64,000 nt of DNA from Methanorbis furvi (GTDB lineage: Archaea; Halobacteriota; Methanomicrobia; Methanomicrobiales; Methanocorpusculaceae), in NCBI RefSeq assembly GCF_032714615.1, contig NZ_JAWDKA010000001.1, positions 1 to 64,000 of the forward strand. Direction: 5' to 3'. Numbering within the stretch: position 1 is the first letter of the stretch; the number at the start of each line of letters is the position of its first letter. Shown piece by piece: positions 16,226 to 25,231 of this stretch. The translations under genes and the position numbers were made by a program. The notes below the pieces were generated by a model. That model ran no database searches. It was not told where the DNA came from and worked only from the letters and a program-made list of their open reading frames with translations.

Positions 16226-17113
16226 TTAGCGCCTGAAAAAGATCAGGCAGCCGGCCACCGCAAGCACTCCGGCAAATATTGGCACAACTCCTGCGGGAGA
16301 CTGAGTCGGCGTTGGTACAGCAGATGCCGGGTTCAGATACGCAGTCTGTCTCACCGTCTCTCCTGCAGAAACCGTCATCGTTGACTGCCATGCCATATAC
16401 CCGTCATGACTGATCAACACACTGTAACTCCCAGGCACAAATCCTGAAAGCGTGAGCGGTGTATAGCCGCGGAACTCATTGTTCACGGACACAGTCGCAC
16501 CGGACGGCGAAGAATCAAGCATCATCGAAGCAGTCGTTGCCGGTCCCGAAGACGTCTGCGTCGGCGTCGGCGTTGCGATTGGAACGAGGTTGACATTGGT
16601 CAGAGGAGTTCCGTACCCGGCCGGTGTATTATAATCAGTCACCGTGTAGGGTTTGTAGCCGGCAAGCTCAAAGCGTATCGTATGAGTGCCAGGAATCAGA
16701 TCCGCAATCTGCAGACCACCGTAGTGTGTCGTCCCGCAAAAGACATCATCCACATAGACCGAAGCGCCGGTTGGCGAACTGTCCACAATGAGACCTCCCA
16801 TGTTCACTGACTTCTGCAAGTCTGCCGACATTGGAACTGTATTCGCACTGGACCCTCCGGGAATGTAGACATTTTCCACCACATACACATTATATCCTGC
16901 CTTCACCACACGAACCGTGTAGGTTCCCTGCAAAATATTTACAAATGCATTGTTCGTCTGACCAACGTACATATCTCCCACGTAGACATCAGCGCCGGAC
17001 GGTGATGATACCACGGAGAGTGCTCCGGTTTCCCCCTCTGCCGCAGACGCGGGGAGTGCGAACACGAGGAGAATCAGCAGCAGGGCCAGAGCTGCAATCA
17101 TGGATTTTCTCAT
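16226..17113 (-). CDS. PEGA-domain surface protein (three repeats)
   Basis: A 295-residue secreted protein with a signal peptide (residues 1-24, ending ASA). Three PEGA domains are marked by SSPSGADVYVGD, SSPTGASVYVDD and SSPSGATVSVNN. A short Pro/Thr linker and a C-terminal hydrophobic segment ending FFRR follow. Each PEGA unit ends with a G-Y aromatic turn (KAGYNVYV, LAGYKPYT, HDGYMAWQ). It shares its tail plan (TQSP, hydrophobic stretch, RR) with the other envelope proteins here. Function unknown beyond an envelope location. Confidence 0.85.
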   Translation of the reverse strand: MRKSMIAALALLLILLVFALPASAAEGETGALSVVSSPSGADVYVGDMYVGQTNNAFVNILQGTYTVRVVKAGYNVYVVENVYIPGGSSANTVPMSADLQKSVNMGGLIVDSSPTGASVYVDDVFCGTTHYGGLQIADLIPGTHTIRFELAGYKPYTVTDYNTPAGYGTPLTNVNLVPIATPTPTQTSSGPATTASMMLDSSPSGATVSVNNEFRGYTPLTLSGFVPGSYSVLISHDGYMAWQSTMTVSAGETVRQTAYLNPASAVPTPTQSPAGVVPIFAGVLAVAGCLIFFRR

Positions 17114-17232
17114 AGCAGTCTATTCAGCATGGTCACGCATATAAGTTATGCTGATGCCAAAATCAGATGGAAAGAAAATGCTATTTATCTTTGGTGTCCT
17201 ATTGGTATACTATCACTAAAACTGGTGAACAT

Positions 17233-18117
17233 ATGGAATTCAACGGTGTAATACTCGAAGACACATATGCAGAAGGCTTCCCGGTGTGGGTCGCCCGTGT
17301 CGTAATCACTGCAGTATCGAAGGAATGGGCATACAAGGCAGCAACCGAAGCAACCGGTTTTGCAACCTCCACGATTGGATGTCCGTGCGAAGCAGGCATT
17401 GAAAAGTTCCTCTCGGCATCCGAGACTCCGGACCACCGCCCTGGCTACTCAATCCTGATCTGCTGCGGCAAGAAGGCACTCAAGGAACAGGTTCTTGAAC
17501 GCATTGCAGAATGTGTCCTGACCGCACCGACCACCGCAGTCTTCAACGGCAAAGCAGGATCTGAAGAGATCATTCCGGTCAAGCTCCACTTCTTCGGCGA
17601 CGGCTATGAGTCCAAGGTCGAGGTTGGCGGTATCCAGTGCTGGTCCATCCCAATCATGGGCGGCGACTTCATCATTGAGGAGGAGGTCGGCGCAGTCAAA
17701 GGTGTCGCAGGCGGCAACTTCTTGATCATGGGCGACTCCCAGATGTCTGCACTGGTTGCAGCAGAAGCTGCAGTCACGGCAATTGCCGATGTCCCGGGTT
17801 GTATCACTCCGTTCCCGGGAGGCGTTGTCTCTTCAGGTTCCAAGGTCGGCTCCAAGAAGTACAAGTTCATGGGCGCATCCACCAACGAAAAGTTCTGTCC
17901 GTCCATCGCAGCCAAAGTCGAGGACACCGAGATTCCGGCAGGCGTCAAGGCAGTCTACGAAATTGTCATTGACGGTGTCGATGTGGCAAGCGTAAATGCA
18001 GCAATGAAGGCAGGCGTTCAGGCAGCATGCAGAGTTCCGGGTGTCGTCAAGATCACCGCAGGAAACTATGGCGGCAACCTCGGCCCGTTCAAGTTCCAGC
18101 TCAAAGACTGCATCTAA
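17233..18117 (+). CDS. ftr: Formylmethanofuran--tetrahydromethanopterin formyltransferase
   Basis: A 294-residue cytoplasmic enzyme that moves the formyl group from methanofuran to H4MPT, the second step of methanogenesis from CO2. The N-terminus MEFNGVILEDTYAEGFPVW and the block TSTIGCPCEAGIE are characteristic of Ftr; the C-terminus NYGGNLGPFKFQL also matches. The ATG at 17233 has GGTGA six bases upstream; a more upstream ATG at 17167 is rejected because the family starts here. It stands alone as a transcription unit and has a T-rich terminator. Confidence 0.97.
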   Translation: MEFNGVILEDTYAEGFPVWVARVVITAVSKEWAYKAATEATGFATSTIGCPCEAGIEKFLSASETPDHRPGYSILICCGKKALKEQVLERIAECVLTAPTTAVFNGKAGSEEIIPVKLHFFGDGYESKVEVGGIQCWSIPIMGGDFIIEEEVGAVKGVAGGNFLIMGDSQMSALVAAEAAVTAIADVPGCITPFPGGVVSSGSKVGSKKYKFMGASTNEKFCPSIAAKVEDTEIPAGVKAVYEIVIDGVDVASVNAAMKAGVQAACRVPGVVKITAGNYGGNLGPFKFQLKDCI

Positions 18118-18144
18118 ATATTTTCTTCATTTCTTTTTTTTTAT
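18118..18144 (+). terminator. T-rich terminator of ftr
   Basis: TATTTTCTTCATTTC followed by nine T directly after the ftr stop. The same TATTTTCTTCATTTC string recurs in the centres of the family A copies at 15879 and 18145. Confidence 0.5.
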
Positions 18145-18325
18145 AGCTCCGCCCACAGAAAAGCGGAACACACAGAATTTCACTGAAGTAAAAAAAATAT
18201 TTTCTTCATTTCTATTTTATCACAACTTCGCACAGGAAATTCTAAAAATCTATTTCCGTGATGTTCACGTCTGCTCCGTGATGTTTTTTCCGTGAAATTT
18301 CCGTGTACTCCGATTTTCCGTGGGC
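18145..18325. repeat. Family A long inverted repeat, copy 2 (asymmetric)
   Basis: The left arm keeps only AGCTCCGCCCACAGAAAAGC to AATTTCACTGAA and lacks the GAGCAGACGTGAAC block. The right arm is full length (TTTCCGTGATGTTCACGTC to CCGTGGGC). It lies between ftr and the DUF1890 gene. Confidence 0.75.
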
Positions 18326-18399
18326 TGTTCATGAATAAAAAACAAAACCACCCACAGACCAATATTTATCCCTTCTAAGCGCCACTAGTACAATCACGT

Positions 18400-18864
18400 A
18401 TGACCGCTGAAGTGCTCCTCCTATTAGGGTGCCCGCAGATTCCGGTCCAGTCGCCGATTGCTCTCTATATTGCTGATTTCATAAACGATCTCGGCAAAAC
18501 CCTGGTACTCGCTGCAAACCCGTCGGCAAAACAGCTGATCGTGGCAAGCGACCCGAAAAAATACTACATCAAAGAGTACCGCGACGTTGACCGGACCATT
18601 AGTGATCTTGCGGACGGCAAAGTCAGCTACCCGCTGATAATCTCCCTGATTCACAATGACGCAGGACTTACCTACACCGCAACCGCCGCAGCTCTTGCGC
18701 CAAAATCTGTAATGGTCACCATCCTGTTTGGCGAACATGCTTACGACATCGCTCAGGAGATTGAATTTCCTGCAGAAAAAGTTGTAGCACCGGTTACACA
18801 CAACACAAAACCGCTTCTTGCAAAAATCGACGAGGTTCTGGAATGGGCTGCCTTGAAAATATGA
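18400..18864 (+). CDS. DUF1890-family methanogen protein
   Basis: A 154-residue soluble protein that I match to DUF1890, a family of methanogens with no assigned reaction. It begins with a short hydrophobic strand and a Cys (EVLLLLGCPQIPVQSP), then alternating strands and helices suggestive of a Rossmann-like fold (SVMVTILFGEH). It overlaps the DUF1894 gene, the usual pairing for these two families. Its position just after ftr and its restriction to methanogens suggest a role near C1 metabolism, but this is inference. Confidence 0.75.
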   Translation: MTAEVLLLLGCPQIPVQSPIALYIADFINDLGKTLVLAANPSAKQLIVASDPKKYYIKEYRDVDRTISDLADGKVSYPLIISLIHNDAGLTYTATAAALAPKSVMVTILFGEHAYDIAQEIEFPAEKVVAPVTHNTKPLLAKIDEVLEWAALKI

Positions 18865-19127
18865 ACTACGAAGTCCTGGCGAAAAACTGCAGTTTCAAAG
18901 AAGCCAGAGACATCATCAAAAGCAACAGCACCGAAAAGTATGAAGTCCCGCCCGGATTCAAACTGCTCGAAAAACCCTTGATGGGAATCCCGCCGGTCAT
19001 CGTCGGCGTCAAAGACGAAAAACTGATCTACGGGTACACAAAACCGTGCCACGGAACCTTCGTTGTGGTCGTCGAAGACCCGGAAGGCGTGGACATGGTT
19101 CGCAAAAACGGCAAACCTGTGTGGTAA
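18843..19127 (+). CDS. DUF1894-family methanogen protein
   Basis: A 94-residue protein matching DUF1894, the regular partner of DUF1890. It has a Cys near each end (GCLENMNYEVLAKNCSF; TKPCHGTFVVVVE). Two starts are possible: ATG at 18843, inside the DUF1890 gene, or ATG at 18861, forming an ATGA overlap with its stop. The first keeps GCLE and is reported here; the second has the more usual geometry. Function unknown. Confidence 0.72.
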   Translation: MGCLENMNYEVLAKNCSFKEARDIIKSNSTEKYEVPPGFKLLEKPLMGIPPVIVGVKDEKLIYGYTKPCHGTFVVVVEDPEGVDMVRKNGKPVW

Positions 19128-19131
19128 ATCC

Positions 19132-19692
19132 ATGCTGGAGTACCTCATCCCCACTCTTTTAATCGCAGTCGGCCTTGCGATGGATGCATTTTCCGTCTCG
19201 CTCGCAGGAGGCGCATCACTCAAAAAAGATGTTCTCAAGACCGCTCTTACCGCTGGTCTTCTGTTCGGATTTTTCCAGTTTGCGATGCCTTTGATCGGCT
19301 ACGTGATTGGTGTTCCGATCACCAACCTCATCGACCCGTACGGATACTGGATCGTCTTTTTCCTCTTTTTGTTTGTCGGAGGAAAAATGATCTACGACGC
19401 ACTCTTTGGCGGCGAAGAAGCCGGCATTGATCTCACCGGCTGGAAAGTTCTCGCAGTTCTTGCGATCGCCACAAGCATCGACGCACTTGCGATCGGTGTA
19501 AGTTATGCACTGCTCGGCCAGGAAATTTTTCTCGCCGCGATCATCATCGGTATTGTCACGTTTGTGTTTTCTTTTGTCGGCGTTGTTGCCGGCAGTAAAC
19601 TCGGGGATGCGTTTGGCAACAAGATGGAGATCTTCGGCGGCATTATTCTCATTCTGATCGGCTGCAAGTTTTTGCTGGAAAATATTTTGTGA
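19132..19692 (+). CDS. mntP: Putative manganese efflux pump MntP
   Basis: A 186-residue membrane protein with six predicted transmembrane helices. The two acidic signatures of MntP are visible, AVGLAMDAFSVSLAGG in helix 1 and IATSIDALAIGVSYAL in helix 4, with a central acidic loop (DALFGGEEAGID). MntP exports Mn2+ in bacteria; the archaeal role is assumed. The start at 19132 lies four bases after the DUF1894 stop; the open frame upstream lies inside that gene. It ends one base before the convergent surface-protein gene. Confidence 0.92.
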   Translation: MLEYLIPTLLIAVGLAMDAFSVSLAGGASLKKDVLKTALTAGLLFGFFQFAMPLIGYVIGVPITNLIDPYGYWIVFFLFLFVGGKMIYDALFGGEEAGIDLTGWKVLAVLAIATSIDALAIGVSYALLGQEIFLAAIIIGIVTFVFSFVGVVAGSKLGDAFGNKMEIFGGIILILIGCKFLLENIL

Positions 19693-19693
19693 G

Positions 19694-20779
19694 TCAGCGG
19701 CGGAGCACCACTGCTACCGCAGCTCCCAATACAAAAATTCCTGCAAACATGAATGATGATGACTCCTGCGGAGGGGTTGGAACGCTCGCGGTTCTGATGG
19801 GGACGGTTGTTGGCTGTGTGACAACTTCAGTTGTCGCGGTCGGCGTCGGCGTTCCAAAAACTTCGTCTGGGAGTTTGGTCACATTCTCTGCAAAACCTAC
19901 GGCATAGTAGGAAAATCCCGGAGACTTTGCCGCATACCAGTCCATTCCTGCCTGCTGTCCCTCCCCTTCCCAGACATAGGAGGTCTCAAGTTTTTCCCAT
20001 GCATTGGTGTAGCGGAGAAGCTCGATGTCATATCTTGGATCAAATCCTGCATCAGTTACCACACCTACCGGTACACCGAAGAGGAAATCAACCTCTTTGA
20101 TCGAGGCGGTCGGAATATTTTCAACCTTCATGTCGTAGAGGGCAGTGTAGGGCTGGGCCGGAGTCGGGATCGGGTTTGCAGATTTCTGCGGGATCATTAC
20201 AATTTCCGCGTTCTGGGGAATGACTGCACCGTTTGTGGTCACCGAGATGAGGCGGATGTAGGGTGCGTCATAGGGATTTCCAAACGTGAACTGTGCTGTG
20301 GTCCCTCCGTTGAGAATGATTGGATATGCATCAGAGAAGAGGAGGGTGTACTGATTTGGATGTTTTGCATAGATGGAGTCCTGATACGAGTCGCCGCCGA
20401 CGTCTCCCACGTTCAGCTGGAGAGTGATTGTCTGTGGAGCGCCGTTCGTGTAGTAGACTGCCGGGACATGATAGGTTATGCTGAACAGTCCCTGCACGTT
20501 ACCGAAGTTCAGCTGGACGATCTCTTTTCCTGATGGTTTGATTAAGTAGAGATTTGGAACGGTGGTGTCCCAGGTTCCGCCCGGGTACTGGGTTGCCCCG
20601 ATCCATACCGTACTGCCGTACGGGATGATGACGGTTGAGCCGTTCGGATACACCTGCACCGGGGACGAGTCGTCGTAACCGGAAAAAGATACGGTGAGGG
20701 TGTTGTCATATTCCACTGCTGCCGCAGGGCTTGCAAGAAGAAGGAGTATTACACAGAGCAGGAGGTATCGATGATGCAT
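19694..20779 (-). CDS. Surface protein with PGF-pre-PGF domain and C-terminal sorting tail
   Basis: A 361-residue secreted protein with a signal peptide (residues 1-21, ending AAA). Its C-terminal region KEVDFLFGVPVGVVTDAGFD ... SPGFSYYAVGF matches the PGF-pre-PGF domain that precedes archaeosortase sorting signals. A Thr/Pro linker follows, then a hydrophobic stretch ending VVLRR. The N-terminal 200 residues are beta-rich and not recognised. By family knowledge such proteins are processed and lipid-anchored at the S-layer. The canonical PGF tripeptide is not present in the tail, which reads ESSSFMFAG. Confidence 0.8.
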   Translation of the reverse strand: MHHRYLLLCVILLLLASPAAAVEYDNTLTVSFSGYDDSSPVQVYPNGSTVIIPYGSTVWIGATQYPGGTWDTTVPNLYLIKPSGKEIVQLNFGNVQGLFSITYHVPAVYYTNGAPQTITLQLNVGDVGGDSYQDSIYAKHPNQYTLLFSDAYPIILNGGTTAQFTFGNPYDAPYIRLISVTTNGAVIPQNAEIVMIPQKSANPIPTPAQPYTALYDMKVENIPTASIKEVDFLFGVPVGVVTDAGFDPRYDIELLRYTNAWEKLETSYVWEGEGQQAGMDWYAAKSPGFSYYAVGFAENVTKLPDEVFGTPTPTATTEVVTQPTTVPIRTASVPTPPQESSSFMFAGIFVLGAAVAVVLRR

Positions 20780-20806
20780 ACCAGTCCATTTTCCGTCTGA
20801 GATTAT

Positions 20807-21304
20807 TTATGTATCTGATAGACCAAGCAGTGAGCTGGTGCGGTTCATCGACTCCTGCATTCGAGTAAATGCCCCGTCCCAGTCGATGTTGTTGATGGTT
20901 TTGTTTTTGTCTCTGTTGGTTAGCGGCATGTTGAAAATATTGTCCATGAATGCGGTGAGGTTCGGGCTTTCGTCGTTGATCTCAGGCATTGTAAGTCCGG
21001 AGTCATTCACAAATGACATGTTGAGAGCACCTTCAGGATTCAGAATTCCTGCGGCAATGTCGTCGGCCTCTGCTTTTGTTACGCCGTCTTTAGAGAAGAC
21101 CATGCCGAACAGTTCGATTTTGACATTGAATTTGTCCTGAATGGAGGTGTTGGAGAACATATTTTCGTAGACCGGTGTTATGGTAATTTTTCCGATCGAC
21201 TGGTTGCCAAGCGTGATGTCGGTTGTCTGGTCCCCGATACATCCTGCGGAAAGTATGGTGAGGACGAGGATTGCAATGACGCTCGCGGCAACCGAAATTT
21301 TCAT
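20807..21304 (-). CDS. Small lipoprotein of unknown function
   Basis: A 165-residue protein with a signal peptide and lipobox (LTILSAGC, Cys about residue 22), so it is predicted to be lipid-anchored outside the membrane. The mature part is hydrophilic with several N-x-S/T sites (NQS, NTS, NMS, NLT, NKT, NRT) that could be N-glycosylated. No known domain was recognised. It lies 27 bp upstream of the PGF-pre-PGF surface protein gene on the same strand, so the two may form an operon. Confidence 0.75.
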   Translation of the reverse strand: MKISVAASVIAILVLTILSAGCIGDQTTDITLGNQSIGKITITPVYENMFSNTSIQDKFNVKIELFGMVFSKDGVTKAEADDIAAGILNPEGALNMSFVNDSGLTMPEINDESPNLTAFMDNIFNMPLTNRDKNKTINNIDWDGAFTRMQESMNRTSSLLGLSDT

Positions 21305-21357
21305 GCAAAGGTTGTTGCATGTGAGCAGGAATAAAGATTTGCCGGGGGTATTTGTGA

Positions 21358-21375
21358 GCCGCCCACGGAGCTATG
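21358..21375. repeat. Family A end remnant
   Basis: GAGCCGCCCACGGAGCTATG joins a left end (CCGCCCACGG) to the GAGCTA normally found outside the right end, as if the body of an element had been deleted. Confidence 0.35.
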
Positions 21376-21413
21376 ATCAAAACACCAACAAAAAAAGAAA
21401 AAAAATATTTTTC

Positions 21414-22880
21414 TCACTTCGCCATGATATCCATCACAATCTTACCGTACGCCGGTCTTGTGATAAGGACACCAATCAGAATACCAAGGATGCTGATGAT
21501 CGCAAAACCCTTGAGGGTCGAGAGGTCCATCAGGATCAACGGGAACATTGCGATGATAACCGTTGCCGCAGATGTCGTGATGATAGTCAGTGCCCGTGTC
21601 AGCCGCTTCATATACAAAGCCTGTGACGGAACTTTTCCTTCATGCACCACCTCATCAGTGATGATCACCAGCTGATCAATACCAGTTCCAAGAACCGCGA
21701 TCAATGCAGCAATCGCCGCAATATCCAGCTGCTGGATGAAGACTGCAATACCGAGCAGGATGATAATCTCTGCAACGTTTGTTGCAATCATCGGCAGAAC
21801 AATCTCAATTACCCGGTAACGGAGATAAACCATAACCGCAACCGCCGCAAGTGCGGCAATACCTGCAATCAGACAGACGATCTTAAAGTAGTCGCCCAGC
21901 GTCGCAGACGTTGATCCGGATCCTGCGATCTCCACCTGCACCGGCAGTGCGCCTGCACGTAAGTGAATCTCCAGCTCCTGAGCCTGCTTCTGTCCTGCCT
22001 CGCCCGAACCGGTTCCGGCATACAGACTGTTCACCGCATGGGTTGCAATCTGCATCGCAAGATCATTCGAGAGCGGGGCACTGTAAACCTCCTCGCCATC
22101 CAGATACATATTCAGATTATGTGCCTGCGGGTTGGTGGTAGCTCCGTACTGAATCGCTGCCTGCTGCAGAGCCTTTGCTCCGTCATTGTTGATGTTGAAT
22201 CCGACACCCCAGTTGTTGGAACCTGCCGGATTCTGCGTCGGGTTCTGCACAGATGCGACCGCATCGCCGTAGAGGACATGAGCGGTCTCGTTACCCGAGG
22301 TAACGATTCTGATCTCAAAGAGACCCTGCTTGCCGACGAGCTGCTGGGCGGTCTGCATGTCAACGCCCGCCATCTCAATGCGGACATACTGGGAAACACC
22401 GTTCGTGTTGGCCAGAGTATTGACTTTCACGTCGCTTGTTCCAAGACTGTTGACCTTGGACTCAAGAATTCGTTTGACGGTATCTGCGGTCGCGGAGCTG
22501 ACACCTTTTTCGTAACCGATGAAGGTCGCGCCTGCCGCTTCAACTGCGGCACGAAGTTCTTCTTCGGTTGCCTTCTTCTGGACCTCCAGATGATACTGAT
22601 CTATTGGTATCACGGTGCAGTCAAGCTCAGCTCCCATCTTTTCGGCAACTGTATTTACATCAGCCCCGGAACCGATCGTGACAACTTCTGCCTGGAACTC
22701 AAGCTGAATCCATGAACCTCCGTCGAGGTCCAGACCGAACTGGAGGTTGGTCATTGCGTCACCGCGGTCGCCGAACGGAACAAAGATTGCGATAAGGGAG
22801 ATGATGACAAGGATGATGACCAGAAGGACGCGCACGTCCTTGATGGTTGACAGCCATCCTGATGATTTCTTTTCGCTCAT
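21414..22880 (-). CDS. secD: Protein-export membrane protein SecD
   Basis: A 488-residue archaeal SecD with an N-terminal transmembrane helix, a large extracytoplasmic domain (FGLDLDGGSWIQLEF, VRIEMAGVDMQTAQQLVGKQG), and five further helices. The motif GTGIDQLVIITDE, conserved in archaeal SecD, is present. With SecF it supports Sec-dependent export. The start overlaps the secF stop by four bases. A-rich sequence after the stop supplies an oligo-T terminator. Confidence 0.95.
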   Translation of the reverse strand: MSEKKSSGWLSTIKDVRVLLVIILVIISLIAIFVPFGDRGDAMTNLQFGLDLDGGSWIQLEFQAEVVTIGSGADVNTVAEKMGAELDCTVIPIDQYHLEVQKKATEEELRAAVEAAGATFIGYEKGVSSATADTVKRILESKVNSLGTSDVKVNTLANTNGVSQYVRIEMAGVDMQTAQQLVGKQGLFEIRIVTSGNETAHVLYGDAVASVQNPTQNPAGSNNWGVGFNINNDGAKALQQAAIQYGATTNPQAHNLNMYLDGEEVYSAPLSNDLAMQIATHAVNSLYAGTGSGEAGQKQAQELEIHLRAGALPVQVEIAGSGSTSATLGDYFKIVCLIAGIAALAAVAVMVYLRYRVIEIVLPMIATNVAEIIILLGIAVFIQQLDIAAIAALIAVLGTGIDQLVIITDEVVHEGKVPSQALYMKRLTRALTIITTSAATVIIAMFPLILMDLSTLKGFAIISILGILIGVLITRPAYGKIVMDIMAK

Positions 22881-23779
22881 GATTTCGACCCCTTAATCTT
22901 TGGTTTATTTGCAGCAGGCTGTTTGGTGTTCTCCTCTTTTTCCATATAGATGCGGAGAACTCCTGCGTTGAACGCCCAGGTGAAGATCATATCGCAGATC
23001 AGACCAATGATCAGAACCGCCGCAATATTGTAGAGCGTCGGCACCTGGCCGATCAGGGCAACGATAAACATGGCAACAATTGCCCCGAGCGTTGTGGTGG
23101 TCATGATGAATCCGGTGTGGAATGCACCTGCCATTTTGTCGGCAAGTTTTCCCTGGCGTTTGAGTACTTTACTCGTGAGCAGAATGTTGCTGTCAACCGA
23201 GTAACCAATCAGCATGAGAAGTGCTGCGGTGGTTGCAAGGGAGAGTTCGATTCCGACAACGTTCATGACGCCTGCGGTGATGGTGATGTCGGCGACTCCG
23301 GCAAACACGACTGTTGCTGCAGGGATGAGTTTGCGGAACGCAATAAAGACTACAACTGCCATGCCGATGAAGGCGAAGAGGATTGCGATCATCGCCTGGG
23401 ACTGGAGTGTTGCGCCAAAGCTTGCACCAATCTGGTCGATGCTTGCGTCAGGGTATTTGGCGAGTGTGTCTTCGTTGAACTGCATCATCTCTTCGTTGGA
23501 CATGGGTCCGAACTTGAGGTAGTATCCTCCGCTGCCGACTCCTTCGTCAATGGATTTTATGGGATAGTCTGCGTAGTATGCAGCGATCTGTTCTTTGGTA
23601 TCGGTGGTGTGAATTGTCACGGCGGTACCGCCGGCAAAGTCGATGCCGGGGGTGACGGGCATGCCGGTGGTCACGAAGGTGAATCCGACGATGGCCGCGG
23701 CAACAAGAAAGATCAAAAACGGGATGAGCATCATCCGTTTCGGATCATATTTGTTGATATCATACCGGGGTAGTTCCAT
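22877..23779 (-). CDS. secF: Protein-export membrane protein SecF
   Basis: A 300-residue SecF with the D-G motif region TPGIDFAGGTAVTIHT, an extracytoplasmic domain, and six helices. The VGYSVDSNI-like motif, here LIGYSVDSNILLTSKVLKRQ, marks the SecD/SecF transmembrane domain. First gene of a secFD operon. Its C-terminus is charged (KQPAANKPKIKGS). Confidence 0.95.
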   Translation of the reverse strand: MELPRYDINKYDPKRMMLIPFLIFLVAAAIVGFTFVTTGMPVTPGIDFAGGTAVTIHTTDTKEQIAAYYADYPIKSIDEGVGSGGYYLKFGPMSNEEMMQFNEDTLAKYPDASIDQIGASFGATLQSQAMIAILFAFIGMAVVVFIAFRKLIPAATVVFAGVADITITAGVMNVVGIELSLATTAALLMLIGYSVDSNILLTSKVLKRQGKLADKMAGAFHTGFIMTTTTLGAIVAMFIVALIGQVPTLYNIAAVLIIGLICDMIFTWAFNAGVLRIYMEKEENTKQPAANKPKIKGSKS

Positions 23780-23861
23780 AGCTTAGTAGTATTGATTTTC
23801 AAAGGATAAAAGAAAGCCCCTGAGGGGTTGGTGATCTCCGCAGGAAAAAAAGAAAAGATGA

Positions 23862-24680
23862 TTATTGTTTTGGTTCGTCGGGATTCATGCCTTTTTGTGC
23901 TTTCATGTCGGCGACGGTGGCGTTGGGGTGGTGGTATCTTGGCCGGTCGTCGGTTTTTCCTCCGCAGGAGATGGCTTCGACCGGGCAGAACTGCAGGCAG
24001 GCGAGGCATCCTTCACAGTGGTCGAGCCACTGTTTTTTGCCTTTTGCAAGTGCTTCGATGTTGTTGACCGGGCATACATCGCGGCAGATGAGGCAGCCGT
24101 TGCAGCTTGGGCTGACGACGAATTTTTTGCCGAATGTGTGAATTCTTTTGATGAATGGTTTGTACATCACGAACTTGAGGATTTTTCCCGGGATGGTGAG
24201 GTCGATTGGTCTGGGCTGGCGTTTGCCAACGGCATCGACGAGGACGGCAACTTTTCTGAGTGCGTCTTCACGGATGATTTTTTGTTCCGGTTTTGCGGGC
24301 GGCGCAGACATGGGGATGTAGTTGTCCGGCATCTGAATCCACCATGCAGCGTTGAGGTCGTGACCGCTTGTTTTGGTGAGGGCTGCAATCTGTTTGGTGG
24401 GTGAGCCGAATTTTCCTCCTTCGGTGACGACGGAGAAGACGTAACCTGCTTCTTTGAGGTCAAGGATTTTGAAGAAGTTTACGACGATGTTCGGCAGGCC
24501 GAGCGCATACATCGGGTAGACGATGCCGATGTTTGCGTCTTTTGGCGCATGGATCATTTCGCCTTTGAGCATGAGCATGGGGATGGGGACGAGTTCTGTG
24601 TCAGCCAGCCGGTCGGCTATGGCTTTTGCAACCGCAAGGCTGTTGCCAGTACCGGTAAAGTAGTAGAGTATTGTTTTCAT
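23862..24680 (-). CDS. Flavodoxin-ferredoxin fusion protein (EFR1 family)
   Basis: A 272-residue cytoplasmic electron-transfer protein. The N-terminal flavodoxin-like domain has the phosphate loop YYFTGTGNSLAVAKAIA at residues 6-22. The C-terminal part has two 4Fe-4S motifs, CNGCLICRDVCPV and CEGCLACLQFCPV. Such EFR1-type proteins are thought to pass electrons between ferredoxin and flavin partners. The start at 24680 is preferred: the TATA box near 24739 places the transcript start at about 24713, downstream of the alternative ATG at 24725. Confidence 0.88.
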   Translation of the reverse strand: MKTILYYFTGTGNSLAVAKAIADRLADTELVPIPMLMLKGEMIHAPKDANIGIVYPMYALGLPNIVVNFFKILDLKEAGYVFSVVTEGGKFGSPTKQIAALTKTSGHDLNAAWWIQMPDNYIPMSAPPAKPEQKIIREDALRKVAVLVDAVGKRQPRPIDLTIPGKILKFVMYKPFIKRIHTFGKKFVVSPSCNGCLICRDVCPVNNIEALAKGKKQWLDHCEGCLACLQFCPVEAISCGGKTDDRPRYHHPNATVADMKAQKGMNPDEPKQ

Positions 24681-25098
24681 GGTGGTGATCGGCCGGTCTT
24701 TTTGGTATAGGTATGAGGCCGGCATTCCTCCTGTGAATATATTTGTCGGATGGGTGGTTATAGATTGTGCTAGGGAAGATTTTTGTTTATTCAAATGTGA
24801 TTAATGGGATTTTATTGCACTCAGAATTCCTTGGAAAGATTAGAGGGATGTAGTCTATGATCTCTTGGGCGACTGCCTAACACTTTTTTCCTCCCCGATG
24901 TTTTTCTCTTCTTTTCTTACTGTACTGTACTTTGAAGTACAGTACATAGTAGTAGTAGAGAAAATAATTTGAAAAAAATCGACACATAAGTGATGTCACG
25001 AGCTCATCTCATTCAGATTTTTTCTGAAAAATGTAGATGGTTGAGATATATAAATCGCCTTCCTGCAATCCGTTCACCATTTTTCAGCAAAACACAAA
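24681..25098. other. Gap upstream of the EFR1 gene
   Basis: It contains the TATA box for the EFR1 gene (about 24735-24743), the 26-nt palindrome, a TAG triplet run (TAGTAGTAGTAG), and AT-rich sequence with fragments resembling family B arms. No gene was recognised. Confidence 0.4.
24921..24946. promoter_or_regulatory. Perfect 26-nt palindrome
   Basis: TGTACTGTACTT at 24921-24932 is the exact reverse complement of 24935-24946, with two bases between. No T tract follows, so it looks more like an operator or hairpin than a terminator. It lies 240 bp upstream of the flavodoxin-ferredoxin gene. Confidence 0.45.
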
Positions 25099-25228
25099 TA
25101 AAATCGCCATTGGTGATTTTTTTATTCCGCGAAGCGGTGAGCAGGCCGAAACGACTCCTGAAAGGAGGAGTTGAACACGACGGAACGGCGTGTGGAAGGC
25201 ATGTGATTCGCGCCATTCGCGTTTCAAA
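25099..25228. repeat. Family B repeat, copy 1 (with module)
   Basis: Starts with AAAATCGCCATTGGTGATTT, continues into the module GCGAAGCGGTGAGCAGGCCG, then ACGACTCCTGAAAGGAGGAG, and ends ATTCGCGCCATTCGCGTTTC. The same order occurs at 61767-61938. Its end is three bases from the stop codon of the DMT transporter gene. Confidence 0.7.
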
Positions 25229-25231
25229 TTC

